A stretch of 64,000 bases of DNA from Aporrectodea caliginosa (lineage: Eukaryota; Annelida; Clitellata; Crassiclitellata; Lumbricidae), in NCBI GenBank assembly GCA_020284085.1, contig JACEVL010000096.1, positions 457,074 to 521,073 of the forward strand, read 5' to 3'. A program made the position numbers and the translations under genes. The notes under the pieces were generated by a model, which had not been told where the DNA came from, did no database searches, and saw only the letters and a program-made list of their open reading frames with translations. Positions 53,407 to 64,000 of this stretch are shown piece after piece; position 1 is the first letter of the stretch, and the number at the start of each line of letters is the position of its first letter.

Positions 53407-53589
53407 GAGAGAGGAGGTAAAATCTGGGTCAGGCCGATTCGTCATAATGGAGTAATTTGGTGTAGGACTGTAGGTAGGCCTAATGAAAGTGAGGGGGTCA
53501 AGCCGACCCCCTCGGGGGTCGGCAAAGGCCAGAAGCAAGGGGTCAGTAAGAAGAAGCAAGGGGTCCAACCCCCCTGACCCCCCCCGGCA

Positions 53590-53875
53590 AATCGGACCCT
53601 GATTTGATCATTTATAAAAGCGCTTCTCAAGCATAAGCCTTTCAGAAGCGCTCCCCAGGGCGAGGTACTCCGAGGAAAAACGAAGGTTTTAAGGTGAGAG
53701 AGAAGAGGTAGAGATAGCCTACTACTAGAGGAGGATTGTAGAGCGTAGAGAAGGAGGAAGTCGATTCCATAGAGAGGGGACCTATGCACACAAAGGATCT
53801 GGATTGAGCCATTGTGGTCCTAACACGGGGGAACAAAAAGGTCAAGTTAATCAGAGGATCTGAGTGGACGCTTTG
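53590..53875 (-). mobile_element. LINE 3' fragment
   Basis: Minus strand VRTTMAQSRSFVCIGPLSME plus frameshifted PLLSHLKTFVF, and TTTATAAAAGCGCTTCTCAA near the tail (plus-strand 53612). Same type as other LINE ends here. Confidence 0.5.
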
Positions 53876-54251
53876 ACGTGGCAGAGAGGGGGCGGAGAAT
53901 TTGGTGACAAAGATATTTTGGAGCAATATCTTTTGTGCCCCTTTTGGGTTCTCCTCTGTTCCCTAGCCAATGCACCGATATGTAAATTAATAGTCAAGTT
54001 ATAAATTTTTTAGTTGTTATATGCATTGTGCTTCTGGAAATAAAAAGTCGGCTCAGTTTGTCAGTCAGTTATACGTCATGTGCACTGTAGCATCTTGGAA
54101 AATGTATTGGGGCGGAAAGAGAACAGTTTCATATGAGACAGTGACGTCATACTCTCTCTCTTCCTCTAGCGCTCTTTTATATAGACTATCTCATTGGACG
54201 AGACGCATCGTTAATTTTTAAAGTATCGGAAGTGTTGTGGTAAACGCGGGA

Positions 54252-54499
54252 ATGTATCTGTGGATTGTTATAGAGTTTTGCTTGCATCCTACACTTAGAA
54301 GGCTTAAGTTGTTGATGCTTTACATTAGAAGTTCACTGATATGGGAATTTTTCGAGTCTGAACCTGCAGCTATTTTCTGTGTGGTCCTTCTGGTTGCAGC
54401 AGTACTACTGAACGTACTGTCACCACAGCCAAAATACCTGCCTCTGAGGTGCGAAGTGTTCGCGGCCCCGGGATGGAATCGAGTTGCCGAAGTGTTCCA
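54252..54499 (+). CDS. Gene C exon 1
   Basis: [20 protein letters not shown] then a second hydrophobic stretch [17 protein letters not shown], followed by [20 protein letters not shown]. Two hydrophobic segments rather than one. The first Met is an ATG; a later in-frame ATG at about 54315 would give a shorter product nearer gene B in size. Donor GTGAGT. Confidence 0.7.
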
Positions 54500-57400
54500 G
54501 TGAGTATTCACTAGACATTCGATGGTAAATCAAGATATTCTGTAAAGAGGCAGAAAAACATCTGCTCTGATTGATAGTGGGGGCCCGGACAGTCGGTCAT
54601 TTCAAATTGATGTAAACGTTTCGTTTTCAGTACCAATTTCAAGGTAATGGTCTACAGATCAATTTTTGTCCGAGGGGAAAGCATTCAGATAGAAAATAAA
54701 GCGTGGGGTTGGAAACCCCCTCTGCCCTATGCGAAATATGTGTATTTTGCTCCTCTCATTTAAAAAACGATGCAGAAGTTTCCTTTTCAGTTCCGATTTC
54801 GGCTAAACCGTATTTTACGTTGCTACATTATTTGATATTGTCACTTTAAAATGGAAGCTGGATTTATGAAAAACATTGTTTCCCTAACTGGAAGTGGGAT
54901 TGATGAAAACATTCCTGTATTTAAGTAGATGCTGGATTGATCGAAATAATTTTTCCCGTAAATAGAAGCTGGATGGATGAAATTAAGGTTTCGATTCAAT
55001 AGAGGCTGGATTGATAAAAATAATTGTTTCAGTAATTAGAAGCGGGATCCATGAGAATATTTCTTTGCTTAAATAAAAGTTCCAGTGCTGAAAAATATTT
55101 CTTTCGTTAAATAGAAGTTGGATTGATAAAAGTAATTTTGTTTCCAATTCAATGGAAGTTGGATTGATGAAATAATTTCTTGAAATGGAAGCTGGATTGA
55201 TGATAGTCATCATGCACATAGGTAGACTGCTTACTTACCAACATCAAGTACGGCACTGAAGACATTAGAATAATTTGGCAACGTAAAATACGGTTTTACC
55301 CCAATTTCAAGGTTATGGTCTATAGATCAATTTTGGTCCGAGGGGAAAACATTCAGATAAACATTTAGGCATGGGGTTCAAAACCCCCCTTTGGCACCAT
55401 CCAGTGACCAACAGCAATCACCAGAAGTCTTAAACAGCTTGCTATTAGGCCTAGATAATGTAGTACAAAACGACCCAAACATGGATAAATTCTACGTTCA
55501 CACATTTCTTCACATTCAATATCAGGTGGGTAGTACCAACTGAGGTTTTTATGAAAGCATGAGCGAACATGTATGAAAGCTTATGTGAAGGTGTGTTAAT
55601 ATAGCATTAGGGAAATCAAATGGTGTACAATTAGCCCAGCTGATAAAATGAATGGAACATTGAGCATGCTCGCTGTGGCACTAGACAGCGTCAGGCTTTC
55701 TCGATCGTGGGTCCTTCTCTTTGGAATCCCATCTGACCTGCGTTCTCTTCCGCGAGACTTCTGTGGCTCTTTTTTATAAACTACTTAAGACTTTCCTTTT
55801 TGACTGGGCCTGGGTCGTGAGAGCCTCTGAGTAGTAATCTTGAAGGGCGCTATATAAATTTCATAGATAGATAGATTCAAGATTCTGCATAATGGGAAAT
55901 GGGTCCATTTTGATGTGGACTCTGGTGCAAAGCAATGGTGAACTCAGATTAAATTTGTTTATTTAGTTAACTTTAAACCCTATTACATGTTGAATTGTAA
56001 CTTGATACATCCTTATGGTTCTCATAGTTAGCATTATGAGACTGGGATTGTGCAAATTTTTGTGCTTCCAACAGGAAATATGTCAAGCATAGGCATATCT
56101 TAGCAGGTGGTTTTGCAGTGTACCATAAGGGCCAGCTGGTTCTGGAATTTCTTGGAGGATATGCTGATTATAAGACTGCATCGCCTTGGGACAAAACCAC
56201 CCTGTCTTGTCTCTACGAGGGCACCAGAGGCATTGGAGCTATTGTAATTGCAATGCTGGTTGACCGGTAAGTTGACTGTTAACCTTTTGGTTGTAATTGT
56301 AATCTAAAATTTATAAAGCACCACTGAGACAGGTCAGTGTCATCACTGACAAACAGGAAAGTATTCAGGGGCATGCAGAGCTGAGCAGGAGAGAGACTAA
56401 GGAGCTAGCCGCAGGTCCTGAGGAAGCCAATTCTAGATGGAAGAGCCAACGGAAGCAAAACTGGACTGGGCCGTAGCACATACGGGCTACCACCAAGAAA
56501 GCACAGCCAACAGAAGGGAAATCCTACCATTGCAGGCAGAGAGGTGATCAGAGTGCAAAATGTTGTCAATAGCTTTTCAGTGAAAGTTGGTCTGGTTGTA
56601 TCTATTGGGATTCCTTTAATATTATGGTGACTAATTATGATTGAACATTACCGATTTGTTGTTGACCTCTTGTGACCTTATTAGTTAATTCATTAAGCTT
56701 AGGACCTCTATATAGCACCCCTTCCACTTTCAAAATGCCTACTCAGAAGTGCTCTAAACCCAGCTTTGATGAAATAGAGCAGTTTTTGAGTGCTGATTAA
56801 AAGTATAATATGTAGCGTCTCTTCGCTTCATAACCTGAATTACTGATTACTGCAATTGCCCTATCTGGTCTTCCATCATCGACACTACAACCTCTTTCCT
56901 CAGTTCTTCACACTGCTGCTCACTTAATAAAATGTCTTGGTACCAGAGATCACATCACGCCTACATTGCAACAACTTCACTGGCTCTGTGCCCGTTTCAC
57001 CTTCAAATCTCCCACCTCATGTATCATGTCTACTCTGGAACTTCACCATGTATTGCCTCCCATAGTAGAGGACTCCGATCGTCCAATTAAGTGAGATTTT
57101 ACTGTACTTCGCACAAACAGGAAGTTTAGTAACCGTACCTTCTCGGTCTCAGGAACCAAAGAATGGAACAGCCATCCAACTTCATTTCGTCAATGCACAT
57201 CTGTTGCTCAATTTAACTGAAAATTAAAAACTCGTCTGTTCTCATTGTACTATGACCAAGACTGTAGGGAAACGTGCTCTAGGGCATGACTTGTTTTGTT
57301 AAAGCACACAATACGTATCTAGTTGTATTCTATTGTACAGACCAGCTGTTTCTTTTGAACGCACATCGACAATGGTATATTATGACTTCTCTGTGATTGG

Positions 57401-59888
57401 CAATTCAGTAAATTTGGGTATAATATTATGGCCTCATGTGGATCCATGAATGTTGTAATCTCTATGCACTGCAGGCCCCTTTTATGAACACTTCATGTTA
57501 CGTGATTGCATGACATCTTTTATCAATGCTTAACATTATATGATTACATGACAATATATTTACATTACAGTATAACAAGAGGTTAGCGAGTTGTGGCTTT
57601 TTAGAGGTATAATAGAAAGTCGTATAAAGGCTTGTGCTTGCTCTCTTAAGAGCATTAAGTTGTGTTTCATTTAATGTCTTTTGTGTTTAGAGGTCTACTG
57701 GATTATTCTGCACCAGTCGCAAGATACTGGCCGGAATTCGCTGTAAATGGGAAAGAGTCAATAACTGTTGAACAACTTCTTAGCCATCAGGTGCGAAATT
57801 TTAAGAACAGACTTTAGATCAACTTTTGAGCGAGTTTGGTGGTCATTTAGTAATGTAATGCATTCACTGAATTTCAAATCTTTGCAATGCACTACCAGCT
57901 TCTGTGCATATTTTAAGTTGCTCTACCTCATTAACTTAAGGTCTAGTCTTGAGATTTGTCTGGTTCTACTTTCTTACCAACCAAAGCCTAACTTACGATT
58001 TCTTTGACGTATTGGATTTCCATTGGGTTGCAATTCTACAAGAGTCTTATCATTTGAAGCAACCATCAGTGATAACGATGCTGTCGAAGTCATTAGATTA
58101 GATTAGATTATTATGCCAAAGCAATATTACATTGACAATGCACATGTGTGTGAGATTCATAGATTGTTACATGTAGTAAATTGAATCCCAATGTGTCATA
58201 TGGCAGGGCTTCTCAAACTTTGTGATACTGTGGACCAGTAATTGTTTTACAAGCCTTACGATGGATCGATGGTTTTCAACATGAGCTTACAAATATGACA
58301 AATTTTAGTACCATTTAGATTTCCAATATGTGACAGTTTGTTACAACAAAACTGTTCTTTATGTTACATGTTTTAAACTGTTTATTATGTATGAACACTG
58401 TCATGTTTTAACTTTTTCATATTTTACAACACACAATGTAAATCACTAAACTTTTGATAAGGTCAAATTTGTGATTGTTTATATTGGTTGACAAAGGTTT
58501 CAATAAATAAAATGAAATGAAAATGAATTCTCGATATCATTCTGCAGTAACCAATCACTTGCGGACAGGTACTGGACCGTGGACCACAGGTTGAGTAGCG
58601 CTGTCGTATGGGACACTAGTTGATTGGTTAGAGCAAAATTTTGCCTTGTATGTGTTTGAGCCTCTTGTAAGACGGTTACTGTGTAGGGAAAATGAGCATG
58701 TTCTTCACTAAGAATTGCTCAGCGCCATGAATATATTCTTGGTCAATAGGTATGGCGCCTTTTTAATGTGCTATTTAATATTAATATTAATTATTAAAAT
58801 AATAATAGTGATCATATATATTGTCCACAGTTAGTCTATACATAGTTTATCTTATCTTGTATTGCACCTTGTTACTTGGCTTAACTTCATTGTTGTTGTA
58901 AGTGCCAAATTGTCTGCAATAGGTATTATTCTGTTGTGGGGTTGTGGACGTATAGGGAGTAAACTGCAGGTTTAACTGGAGGTAGCAGTCTATGGAGATC
59001 ATGGCCAAGATCAGACCTGCACAGGATCAGTATTGCACCTTTTAACTTTTCTTACCTTCATTCTACCTGAATTATCGATCCTTACCTGATCTTGTAACCT
59101 GTGGCAAATATTTGATCATACATACATGTACTTGCCTTTACTTAGCTTCAATTATGTTGGTCAGTGGAATAGATCTTACTTTTCAGATACAGTTGAGTGT
59201 TTTTAATTTTTTTACTTCATGTATTTTGTGTTGTAGTTTACTGCAATGTAATTTATATAGGGGCATGTGAAGATATTTCTCTTAACTAGTCATTCATACA
59301 AAGAATGTAAAAATTCATAATTTGGCCAGATTAATGTCGGCAGTTGCCAGTAAATAAAATCATAAACTTTGGAGTGCTCAGTGGAGAATAGTAGCTTGTG
59401 TCAGTTATGTGTCTATCTATTATTTGACAATGTTAAATTCTTGTGGTCTTTTTTGTGGGGAGTCAAGTAATTCTTCAACCTCAGGACCATACTTCTAAGG
59501 AATTTCTGCAGAAAAATATAAACAAATATGTTACCTTACCAGTAATACAATGTCACAATGCAGTTATCTATTTAGCACCTTTCTCAAACCTCTCAGAAGT
59601 CCTTTATGTGGTGCTAAGCTCATAGGATCTAAAGTCATAATGTGTATAAACTACTGGGTTCAAATGTGAGTCTTGTATTTTCTTACAGATTTCTTGTTGG
59701 CATTTACCAGGTTAATGCATAGTGCAATGTTACTGCCCAAATGGACAACTTGAAGATAATGGAGCTATGAATATGTTTGTAGGCAGACCCTATGTTTTTG
59801 GATGAGGTCTATTCCCTCTTTGATATAATCAAAAAGCCAAGCAAGGTAGAGCATCTGCTGGCAACTGCCAGACCTCACTGGAAGCCTG
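54252..59888 (+). CDS. Gene C: lactamase-like protein, exons 1-4, cut by the right edge
   Basis: Exons 54252-54499, 56075-56266, 57691-57790 and 59783-59888. All phases and exons 2-4 lengths match gene B. Exon 1 is longer (82 codons). The SxxK tetrad reads E-G-T-R (after CLY), losing both Ser and Lys, the strongest departure in the cluster. The final bases of the window (TCTTACCTTATCTAAATATG) match the sequence about 630 bp... that is, just before exon 5 in gene B (35740-35773), so exon 5 should begin under 100 bp past the edge. Frame is open in all four exons. Activity is unlikely; a structural or scaffold role is possible. Confidence 0.82.
54598..55390. repeat. About 90-bp direct repeats flanking copy 3 of the minisatellite TIR element
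   Basis: CCAATTTCAAGGTAATGGTC plus GGTCCGAGGGGAAA-type sequence at 54640-54725 recurs at 55300-55390. A related block is at 20870-20940. Confidence 0.55.
54808..55291. mobile_element. TIR element with minisatellite core, copy 3
   Basis: ACCGTATTTTACGTTGC at the left and its inverse GCAACGTAAAATACGGT at the right. The core is about nine ~40-bp units (GAAGCTGGATTGATGAAA...), the reverse of copy 2. Subterminal GTACTTGATGTTGGTAAGTA (reversed) is shared with copy 2. Confidence 0.75.
55670..55875 (+). mobile_element. LINE 3' tail in gene C intron 1
   Basis: [17 protein letters not shown] and LKTFLFD-like scraps, then CTTGAAGGGCGCTATATAAA and an (ATAG)n tail. Confidence 0.5.
56075..56266 (+). CDS. 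Gene C exon 2
   Basis: Acceptor TTCCAACAG, donor [25 protein letters not shown], then [20 protein letters not shown] and [20 protein letters not shown]. The first ~10 residues diverge strongly from A and B; the tetrad is E-G-T-R. Confidence 0.82.
56310..56600 (-). mobile_element. LINE 3' end in gene C intron 2
   Basis: TTATAAAGCACCACTGAGAC onward matches gene B 30795-31100 with deletions; shared ancestral insertion. Confidence 0.6.
56860..57345 (+). mobile_element. CR1/L2-like LINE 3' portion in gene C intron 2
   Basis: Frameshifted YCN..., [24 protein letters not shown] and [12 protein letters not shown] blocks, then a TTGTATTCTATTGTAC tail. Gene B has no such insertion at this place. Confidence 0.55.
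57691..57790 (+). CDS. Gene C exon 3
   Basis: 100 nt; [20 protein letters not shown] then [13 protein letters not shown]. Acceptor TGTTTAG, donor GTGCGA. Confidence 0.87.
58204..58603 (+). mobile_element. hAT-type MITE in gene C intron 3
   Basis: CAGGGCTTCTCAAACTTTGT and, reversed, CAGCGCTACTCAACCTGTGG; flanked by TCATATGG (58196-58203) and TCGTATGG (58604-58611), 7 of 8 identical. Confidence 0.72.
58612..58775 (+). repeat. tRNA-derived SINE in gene C intron 3
   Basis: CTAGTTGATTGGTTAGAGC and GTGTTTGAGCC mark the boxes; abuts the hAT MITE as in gene B. Confidence 0.55.
59783..59888 (+). CDS. Gene C exon 4
   Basis: 106 nt; [20 protein letters not shown] then [16 protein letters not shown]. 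Acceptor TTTGTAG, donor GTAAGT. Confidence 0.85.
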
Positions 59889-60380
59889 GTAAGTAAATAT
59901 TGTGAATTAGTCATGAATAGAAATTTATATCTTATTATTGGTCTGCTGTCATTTTATAGAATTATATATAATGCATGAACGCATGAACTCATGGGTATAG
60001 GTAACTAAACACTTTATACGAGACCTGTTAAGTTACTCAGAAGTGCTGCTTATGCTAACTTAAGTGGTGTTACAGTTCATTAAGCACCAAAGGTTCGTCA
60101 GTGAACAATAATTAGTGATAAACTTGTGAAATGATAACTAGAGGAGTCGCAATTGGCTGTCATGTTTAAGCTTAAAATTGTTGGATCGCATTTTTGAGGA
60201 GTTCCGATAGCTTCTTACATGCGTAAGAAGCTAGCCCGAGTGGCAGCCATGGGTATGAAATGTTAGCGACTTCATTTTTTAACTTCACCATATGAGGGCG
60301 AGTGGCCAGTCCTCTCCCTTCCCACTGATATTGTACAGTCAGTGTACTCATTTTAGCGGAGTAGGCTAGGAGAGCTGGTT
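59889..60380. other. Gene C intron 4, first part
   Basis: AT-rich intron following exon 4; first ~90 bp align with gene B intron 4. No exon or full repeat recognised. Confidence 0.4.
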
Positions 60381-60680
60381 CTATTCTATTCTATTCTATT
60401 TACGGACTTATAAAGCGCCTCTCACAGGACAACCTAATCAGAGGCGCTTCCATTGCGAAGGGCCCCTCGATAGAAGGAAAGTGTTAAGAGAACGAGCAGA
60501 AACATTAGTGCCCCCCAGATAACATCACAGCAGTAGTTGTAGCAGGAAGGTAATTCCACAGCAGAGGGCCAACCGAGGCATAGGTACGATGCTGTGCTGT
60601 GGCAGTCCGAGACCGAGGAACTAGAAGGTCGTGATGGTCTAAAGAGCAGAGAGGGCGTCCAGAGGTACCGTAGCCGAGAT
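60380..60680 (-). mobile_element. LINE 3' end in gene C intron 4
   Basis: Minus strand VPRSRTATAQHRTYASVGPL and LWNYLPATTTA; the tail is a (TTCTA)-type run at 60385-60400. Same family as 6340-6590. Confidence 0.6.
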
Positions 60681-60689
60681 CCGAAAACA

Positions 60690-60790
60690 ATTTTCTACCC
60701 AGGCAGGATTTGAACCTCCAACCTCTCCACTTACCGTCTGGCATACTAACCACTGCACTATTGTGCACTCCTACATCATGCTGCATGTAC
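60690..60790 (-). repeat. tRNA-derived SINE fragment
   Basis: Minus strand AGTGCAGTGGTTAGTATGCC then GTTGGAGGTTCAAATCC, A and B boxes. Confidence 0.6.
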
Positions 60791-61216
60791 TTGTGTATGT
60801 TGGCATGTTTTAGGGTGGTCCTCAAAGTACTGGCAGATATTATTGATTTTTACAAAATGCCATATGTTGCACCCAGATCTTTTCAACAGAGCATTGGAAT
60901 GTAGAGGATGACACTAGCAAACTAAACATTTTGCAGAAAGTTTCAGAGTTGTAAAATATTCAGCTGAGCAAAGCATGAAGCTCATTCAAGAGTTTAATTC
61001 TTTGAGTACTAAAACTGAAGGTCAAAAATAATACCTGTTGCAGGTTTTTCTCTCAACACATAGCAAAGTTCACTGAAGGCAATTTGTAATGATCTTTTTA
61101 TTTTTACGCGTTATATGTATTGTGTAATAGATATTGAATTGCAGAAACATTAGTGCCCCCCAGATAACATCGCAGCTTATGGTGCTAGCTGTTTATATAC
61201 ATTGTATCTCATTCAT

Positions 61217-61480
61217 TCATTCATTCGGGAATTTATATAGCGCACCTTCAAGGAAACTACTCAGAAGCGCTCCCGACTCCAACGCGCCCAAAAGGAACAG
61301 TTTTGAGTTTAGTAAGGAAAGTTTCAGGCAGACTCCCAGGTGTAGACTCAGCTCTAGAGGAAGAGCATTCCAGATCATTAGACCTGCCACAGAAAAAGCT
61401 CGGTTGTGCATAGTTGATGTTTTTTTAATTACCTTAAGTAACACCAACATCGTAGGACATAGTAATATTTACGGAAGACA
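61217..61480 (-). mobile_element. LINE 3' end
   Basis: Minus strand HNRAFSVAGLMIWNALPLEL and LGVCLKLSLLNSKLFLLGAL; ends TATATAGCGC then (GAAT)n. LINE ORF2 C-terminus. Confidence 0.6.
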
Positions 61481-61895
61481 GAAAGAGACTACAGACGTTA
61501 CCCATTCAATTTCGAACCTAACCGTTCTGCAATTTGTTAACTCCACCACTGCACGTCCGTAGCCCTAGTGCCAGGCAGTGCCAGTCCCAAGCCTGGATGA
61601 AGGAGGAGGATAGCGCTTATAATCTTTGTCATCACACAGTGTCGTTAAACAAACTACTGCTGCTGATGCTGCTGCTACTACTACTACTACAACTACTGCA
61701 ATGTGTCGTCTGCTTGGACCGACGAATTCATATAATGTGGTAAAATCTTTGCAAAAAGATTTAGTAGAACATTGTCCATCGATGGAGTAGGTCGACTCCA
61801 GTAGAAGTATTTATGAAATTCAGCTATGATGCAACGGTCAGTGACTCATGTGACTAGGGCATGTATACGAAATAGAGTAGTGCAGTCTACGTTAT

Positions 61896-62354
61896 ATATG
61901 TGACCATATCTGGGAAAAGGGACCTAAAGTGGGATATGGAGTTATTAGTAATGCAGTTTGAAACAAGCTTTCAGACAGAAGAAACTCCACTAAGTTTGGT
62001 CCATAAATGATGAAGTTACTAAAAAATTTAGGAGTGTAATAGATGAAACCATCATTTCAAGAATATCAAGTTTAAAGATTTAGCAAGATGACACGCAGAA
62101 TTTGTAAGCCAACCACTAAGAAAAAAGTCAAGTTTTTCACCATGCCACAATCATTGTGCTATATGTACTCTATAATGACACATAAAACACAAGAATACAT
62201 TCCAATTTAAAGCCAGAAATAACTTATTAGCACAGCAATTCTGAAGTCTTGCAGAAGGTAATAAAAATAATATGCAACTGACTATCTAAAACGGGCTGTA
62301 ACTCCGAAACTAGAACCCAACTTTAGGTCCCTTTCCACAGATATGGTCACATAT
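61896..62354. mobile_element. TIR MITE (about 460 bp)
   Basis: TATGTGACCATATCTGGGAA plus AAGGGACCTAAAGT at the left is mirrored at the right by ACTTTAGGTCCCTTTCCACA plus GATATGGTCACATA. Flanking bases are TA-rich, consistent with a TA or TATA target. No coding frame. Confidence 0.75.
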
Positions 62355-62359
62355 AGTGC

Positions 62360-64000
62360 GACTATGGATCAACCTCGAAGTTGAGTATAGTGCGATCGTA
62401 GTTAGGCTATAGTTTCTAGTCGATGATTGGCATAATTGAGGAGGTGTTGGTGGGACGACGTCGCTTGCAACACCGTGAAATCTTATCCACAAAGGCATAT
62501 ATTTTCCCACTATACTCCTGCCCGTAGAGTTTCCCCCTCGCAGATTATAGACACCTGTTGCCCCTCACAGATTATAGATATCTGTTGCTCCGTTTTTTGA
62601 GCCAAGGGTGGATACAGGGCCAAGCTGACCAGTTTTGTGTTCAGGGACAGTGGTCAAGGTTGTGTGTTCAACGACAGTATAGTTAGGGTTAGCTGGCCAC
62701 CGCAGTTCATAACCTCTTGATACTGGGGAACTGTTTAGTTGGCCTCCAAATGAGGTTGAGCAAGATAGCCCCAGCTATTGAAAAGTGAAAGTAATGGCTA
62801 ATGACTAAGAATGTTTTAGCGACTTTAAGCCATCAAACTGGCTCCAAAAGTCTTGAGAACTAATCAGGTCAAAGTGAAATGGTTTGACCACGGACAGAGT
62901 GAGGACTGTTTTGTAACTGCTTCCTCTTAATGCACTACTGTGTATAAATGAACCTTTGCCTACTTGACTCTGCACCCATAGAAAACGTATTATTGCCTCA
63001 ACATATTGCCGGTTATTGCCAGTTGTTGTCCGTTTTTTCCAAAGTAAGGACATGGCAAATGCAAATCATATTTCACCATCAGACTGCATAGTTATAATAA
63101 ATGTTTTTTACATTAATGTTACCCCAGAATAAACTGCCAGTTGCACTGCACTAGTAATATTCAGGTCAACATTGCCTTTCTATACAGACTTAGTGTATAC
63201 TATGTCTATACATAGACATAGCCTGGTAGTATATAATTTATAAGTAGTGTATACTGTATAGAAGCCAATGGTTGTTGAAAATGTCTAATTCATAATTATA
63301 CCAATCGATATTGACTGTACGTATGTAAACCTTGTAAATGACTTTTATTAGAAAGTAATTATATGGTTATTTAAATCAGGTGATAAAATTGATTGATTTA
63401 AATCATGATATATTTAAATCAATCAACCCTTTAAAGTAGCAAGCCAGATAAATAAAATAATAAAGCTAACTGTGAAGAGTCCATATTTTGTAATTTATAG
63501 TTTCTATTTTTGCCAAGATGTTTTTTCCATTTTTGCCAAGAGGTTTTTGCCTGGACGGTTATTGCCATTGCAAAAACCGGGTATAACCTGTGGCCGGCAA
63601 CAACTTTCCAACCCCCATAATCAAACTGTTCAGTCATAGGATTGATGTACTGGTATGTGCATAAACACTGCATATATTTGCATATAAAATTCTCATATAT
63701 GCTAAAACATATCTGCATTTCATGCATCTGAGGAATACTGTTGATGTAATAAATCAAGAGTTATGGTTTTTGTGTGAATGTACCGTATGTATTATGTATC
63801 AAGACATAATATAGCCCTCTATACCCAAAAGCATTGGTGGTCGGAAATATAGACCTAAGTGCCTTATGTATTCAAACCATGCTTTCCTACCATGGCCTTA
63901 GCTTACTATAATATATAGCGTACTTTCATCTGGACACTTTTATAATTCCGGTATAATGCATAAGTAAACAGTCGACGGTCTCTTACCTTATCTAAATATG
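62360..64000. other. Gene C intron 4, last part
   Basis: Intronic. From about 63120 onward it aligns with gene B 34740-35780 (for example the hairpin ATTGATTTAAATCATGATAT near 63390 and TTTATAGTTTCTATTTTTGC near 63495). The truncated exon 5 duplicate of gene B is absent. Confidence 0.6.

Noticed and set aside
62520..62600. Repeated 'CAGATTATAGA' phrase as a regulatory site
   Set aside because: Only two short copies in AT-rich intron; no further support.

Overview
The window looks like animal (metazoan) nuclear DNA, probably from a marine invertebrate. It shows split genes with GT-AG introns, large AT-rich introns, many TAGGCCTA-like words, and dense relics of LINEs, tRNA-derived SINEs, hAT-type elements and a Ty3-like LTR element. 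There are no operons and no prokaryotic gene organisation. I cannot name the species; an invertebrate deuterostome such as an echinoderm is a guess from repeat content only.

The host genes are a cluster of serine beta-lactamase-like proteins (class C beta-lactamase/esterase superfamily, of the animal 'beta-lactamase domain-containing protein' type). Four copies are visible. Gene A (minus strand, exons 1-5 at 7499 down to 572) runs off the left edge. A lone last exon, here called A' (minus, 10265-10086), lies upstream of gene A. Gene B (plus, 29153-46035) is complete: eight exons with matching splice phases encode 435 codons plus a stop. Gene C (plus, exons 1-4 at 54252-59888) runs off the right edge a short way before its exon 5. 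Exon sizes are nearly identical between copies (100, 106 and 123 nt for exons 3, 4 and 5). Introns 2 and 3 carry the same transposon insertions at the same place in A, B and C, so those insertions predate the duplications. In every copy the residues expected for catalysis are altered, which suggests a family of pseudoenzymes or enzymes with changed chemistry.

Layout: 0-7.5 kb gene A; 7.5-10 kb intergenic DNA with LINE debris; 10.1-10.3 kb the A' last exon; 10.3-13 kb a LINE end and a TA-flanked terminal-inverted-repeat (TIR) element carrying a LINE tail; 13.2-20.7 kb a Ty3-like LTR element with 2.06-kb direct repeats, gag and protease but no reverse transcriptase or integrase; 20.9-21.9 kb a broken multicopy-family gene; 22.3-27.4 kb a very recent 2.3-kb tandem duplication, with a LINE end inserted only in the second copy; 27.2-29 kb hAT-type elements; 29.15-46.0 kb gene B; 46-54 kb transposon graveyard and microsatellites; 54.25 kb to the end gene C with intronic repeats.

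The most interesting items are the active-site decay across the tandem lactamase-like paralogues, a family of TIR elements with a shared ~40-bp minisatellite core whose two ends have changed in parallel, the RT-less LTR element with duplicated first ORF, and several hAT-type insertions with clean or near-clean 8-bp target duplications. All coordinates were read by eye; short splice-site or element-boundary errors are possible.
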